Assembly: GCA_000482145.1 (NCBI GenBank)
Contig: AUXH01000480.1
Coordinates: 1 to 14,956 of the forward strand
Direction of reading: 5' to 3'
DNA: 14,956 nucleotides
Source of the DNA: Strigomonas culicis
Taxonomy: Eukaryota > Euglenozoa > Kinetoplastea > Trypanosomatida > Trypanosomatidae
Made by a program: the position numbers and the translations under genes. The notes beneath the pieces were generated by a model, which had not been told where the DNA came from, searched no databases, and saw nothing but the letters and a program-made list of their open reading frames with translations. This document shows, piece after piece, positions 9,701 through 12,700 of this stretch (positions within the stretch are counted from its first letter, which is position 1; every line of letters starts with the position of its first letter).

Positions 9701-12700
9701 CGAGATTCGGCCGAGGTGCACGCGGAAGGTGTGGTGCCACACGGGGTAGTTGGTGCCCACGACCGTCTTGGTGCTCATCGTCGTCGTGTGCGCCGTGTTC
9801 TCGCTCTGACCCCCGTCCTCGGCGCGGTGCCGCTCCTCCACCTGCCGCTGCTGGCTGTAGCTCGCGGCCGCCGCCGCGGTCGTCGCCGTCGCGTTCGACA
9901 CCACACTCAGGGCGTCGTTGCCGTCGAGGGGGCTCGCTGCGGGGGGATCCGCCACGCGGTCGTCGCGCGCCAGCAGCGCCTCCACCTCGCAGTAGGTTGC
10001 GCACAGACCCCCGTCCGCGCGGGCCGCCTTGGCCTCCGCCGCGCGCGGCAGGCGCGGCGACGCCTTGTTCACCACAATGGACTGCAGCAAGGCGCCGCGG
10101 CTACCACCGCCACCGCTCGCGCCGGTGTTGTTCGTGCTGATGGCGCCCGGCACCGCCGCGTCGTAGGCGCACGGCCAGCAGCGCAGCCCGGCGGCCGACA
10201 CGACGCAGATGTCCATCAGCCCCTCCGCCGCCATCGCCGCAAAGCGCGACCGCGCCAGCGCGCCGAGACTCGGCCGCCCAGCGGGAGCGCTGTCCTGCCG
10301 CGTGAGCGCGGCCGCGGCCGCGGGTGGGAAGAAGACGCATGTGAGCTCGCAGTGCACCCACCCCACGAGCTGCAGGCCCTCCTCCGCGGCGGGTGCCGCC
10401 GCCGCCGCCGCGTCCGCCGTCGGCGGCAGCGGCGGCGGCGCCGTCGCGGAGATGGAGACGGTCGGCGACGTGAGAGAGAGCGCCACGTCGTGGGTCTCCG
10501 CCGCCGCCGGGACCGCCCTCGCGGCGGGCGCCGGCCGCTGCAGCGCGCGCGCGCAGCTGCGGCCGTAGATGGGCAGCCAGCGCGCCTCCCGCACCACCTT
10601 GTCGCCGCTGCGCCGGCCGGCCGCGCCCGGCGGCGGGCCGGCGGCGAGGTGCGGCGCCAGCTCCCCCTCCCGCGTGTCCGTGAAGGGGTTGAAGCAGCTC
10701 TGGCCAAAGAGCAGCTCCGGCGACGCGGCGCTCACGAAGCTCAGCAGCAGCAGCGGGTCGCCGCCACCGGCGCCGTCGTCGACGAGCGTCGTGTGAAGCA
10801 TAGACTGGTAGTGCATCACCGGCGCCTGCTGCTCGTAGCTGCAGCGCTGCGCGAGCGGCGCGAGGTCATGCAGGAAGGTGTGCGTCGCCGCGAGCGGCCC
10901 GTCGCGCGTGCTGCTCGCCTGCAGCGTCACGACCGGCAGCCGCCCGCCGCGCGCGACGTACGGCAGCGAGAGCAGCACCGCCGTGTTCACCGTACACGTG
11001 ACCGCGCAGAGGGTGCTGGTGCCGCCGCCAGCGGCCGGCGGCGGGGTCGGCCGCTGGGCGGCGGGGCCCGCCGCGTCCTGCCGCGGCATCGTGCGCCACA
11101 TGACACTCAGCGTCTCCTCATGCGGCGGCGGCGCGCGCGCGGCGAGCAGCTCCTCCTTGTAGCCGCCGGGCGCGCCGGAGAGGCGGCTGGCCGCCGCGCG
11201 GCCGTGCTGTTGATACTGCGCGATCGCCTCGCCAAGCGGGAAGAGCGTAGTCGCACCAAAGGCGCTGACGACCGCCTCCGTCACTTTGCTGAGGGTGACG
11301 CGCGGGCTGCCGGCGGTGGGGACCGCGCTGTCGGCGCGCAGCGACGTGGAGGAGCTCGCCCCCGACGCCTCGCCGTGGGCCGCCTCCCCCGTCTTGCGCG
11401 GCACGACGTCCTGGCCGTAGTACGTCTCGCTGTGGAAGGCGGCCACGAAGCTCTGCAGCAGCAGATCGCCCGCGGCCGTCAGCGGGCCCAGCAGCGCGTG
11501 GTCCAGCGCACCGGTGGGCGCCGGCGGCGGCTGCTGGCGCGCGCAGGCCTCCGCGGTGGCGGTGAAGGGCACCGAGAGGGCGCACGGCGCGGCGGGCAGC
11601 AGCGGCGCGGCCGCGGCGGCGCCACACGCCTCGCGCCACGCTGCCTCCTCCCGGTGCGCGGCCGCCTCGGCCTCCGGCGTGGTGGTGCCGGCGGCGGCGG
11701 TCTGCGGGTAGGGCGACTTGCGGAGGAAGGACTGGCGCTTCATCTCCTGCAGCCGCGCGTGGCGGCGCTGCTCGTAGTGCTGCGCGAGCTGCGCGGAGAG
11801 CGAGGCGGCGGTCGTAGCGAGGAGGTGGGCCAGCGGCAGCGCCGCACTCGTCGCGAGCGCGACCCACTGCAGCGCGGTGTACACCGCCGGCGGGTGCGGC
11901 GCCGTCTCGGCCGCGGCCTCGAGGCGAAACGGCGCGTCGACGCTGCCCTGCGGCGGCTCGCCGTCGATGACGCCGGGGGCGACGCCGACGAACGGGTCGC
12001 TGGCAGCCTCGCCTGCCGTGTCGCCGGCGGACGCGTCCTCCGCGGCCAGGAACAGCGACGTGGCCTGCGCCGCCTGCGTGGCGAGCTGCGTCGACGGATG
12101 GCTGCTGCTGCTGCTGCTGCTGCTCGAAGGCAGGGAGGACTCGAGGGAGCTGTGGTCGTCGTCGTCGCTCCAGTCGTGCGGCCGCCGCGGCACACGCAGC
12201 GAACCGTCCAGCGCGGAGTTGCCGGGCGTGTTCGCGGCCGTGTTGCCTTCGCTGAGGGCCCCGAGGATGCCGGTGATCTTCCCCAGCAGCTCCTGCGTCG
12301 CCATGGTGACGGACAGGCGGCTCTGGTTCAGCCGCCGCGAGGACTGCGGCGGCAGCGGCGACCCCGCGTCCTCCTCCTTCACATGCGCCTCCTCGAACCG
12401 CAGCTGCTGCGCGTGCGCCGATGGTGGCCGCTGCTCGTCGTGGTCGTTATCCGTCTCCGGCAGAAACGTGAAGACGTGCGGGAGGGCGGGGGTGGCATCG
12501 CCGTCCGCGCCGGGCTCCTCTGCGCCGGTCTGCGACTGCGGCGACTGCACCTTCACCACCGACGGGTGCTGCGAGCGGCCGCCGTCCGCCGGCGGCACCA
12601 GCCCCTCCAGCGCCTGCGCGCTGGTGGGCAGCTGGGTGAAGGCGGCCGACGGCAGCGGCGTGAGCACGGCCAGTGATAGCGGCGTCACGCCCTCGTCCCG

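Noticed and set aside
11815..11884. Transmembrane helix (YTALQWVALATSAALPLAHL region)
   Set aside because: The stretch contains Gln, His and several Thr and runs directly into an amphipathic, charged helix; a membrane span is not convincing.
9182..12676. Plus-strand open frame of 1,164 residues
   Set aside because: It is the exact antisense register of the giant gene, its translation is Arg/Gly/Ala-rich without domain pattern, and it ends at a tag that is simply a CTA Leu codon of the gene.
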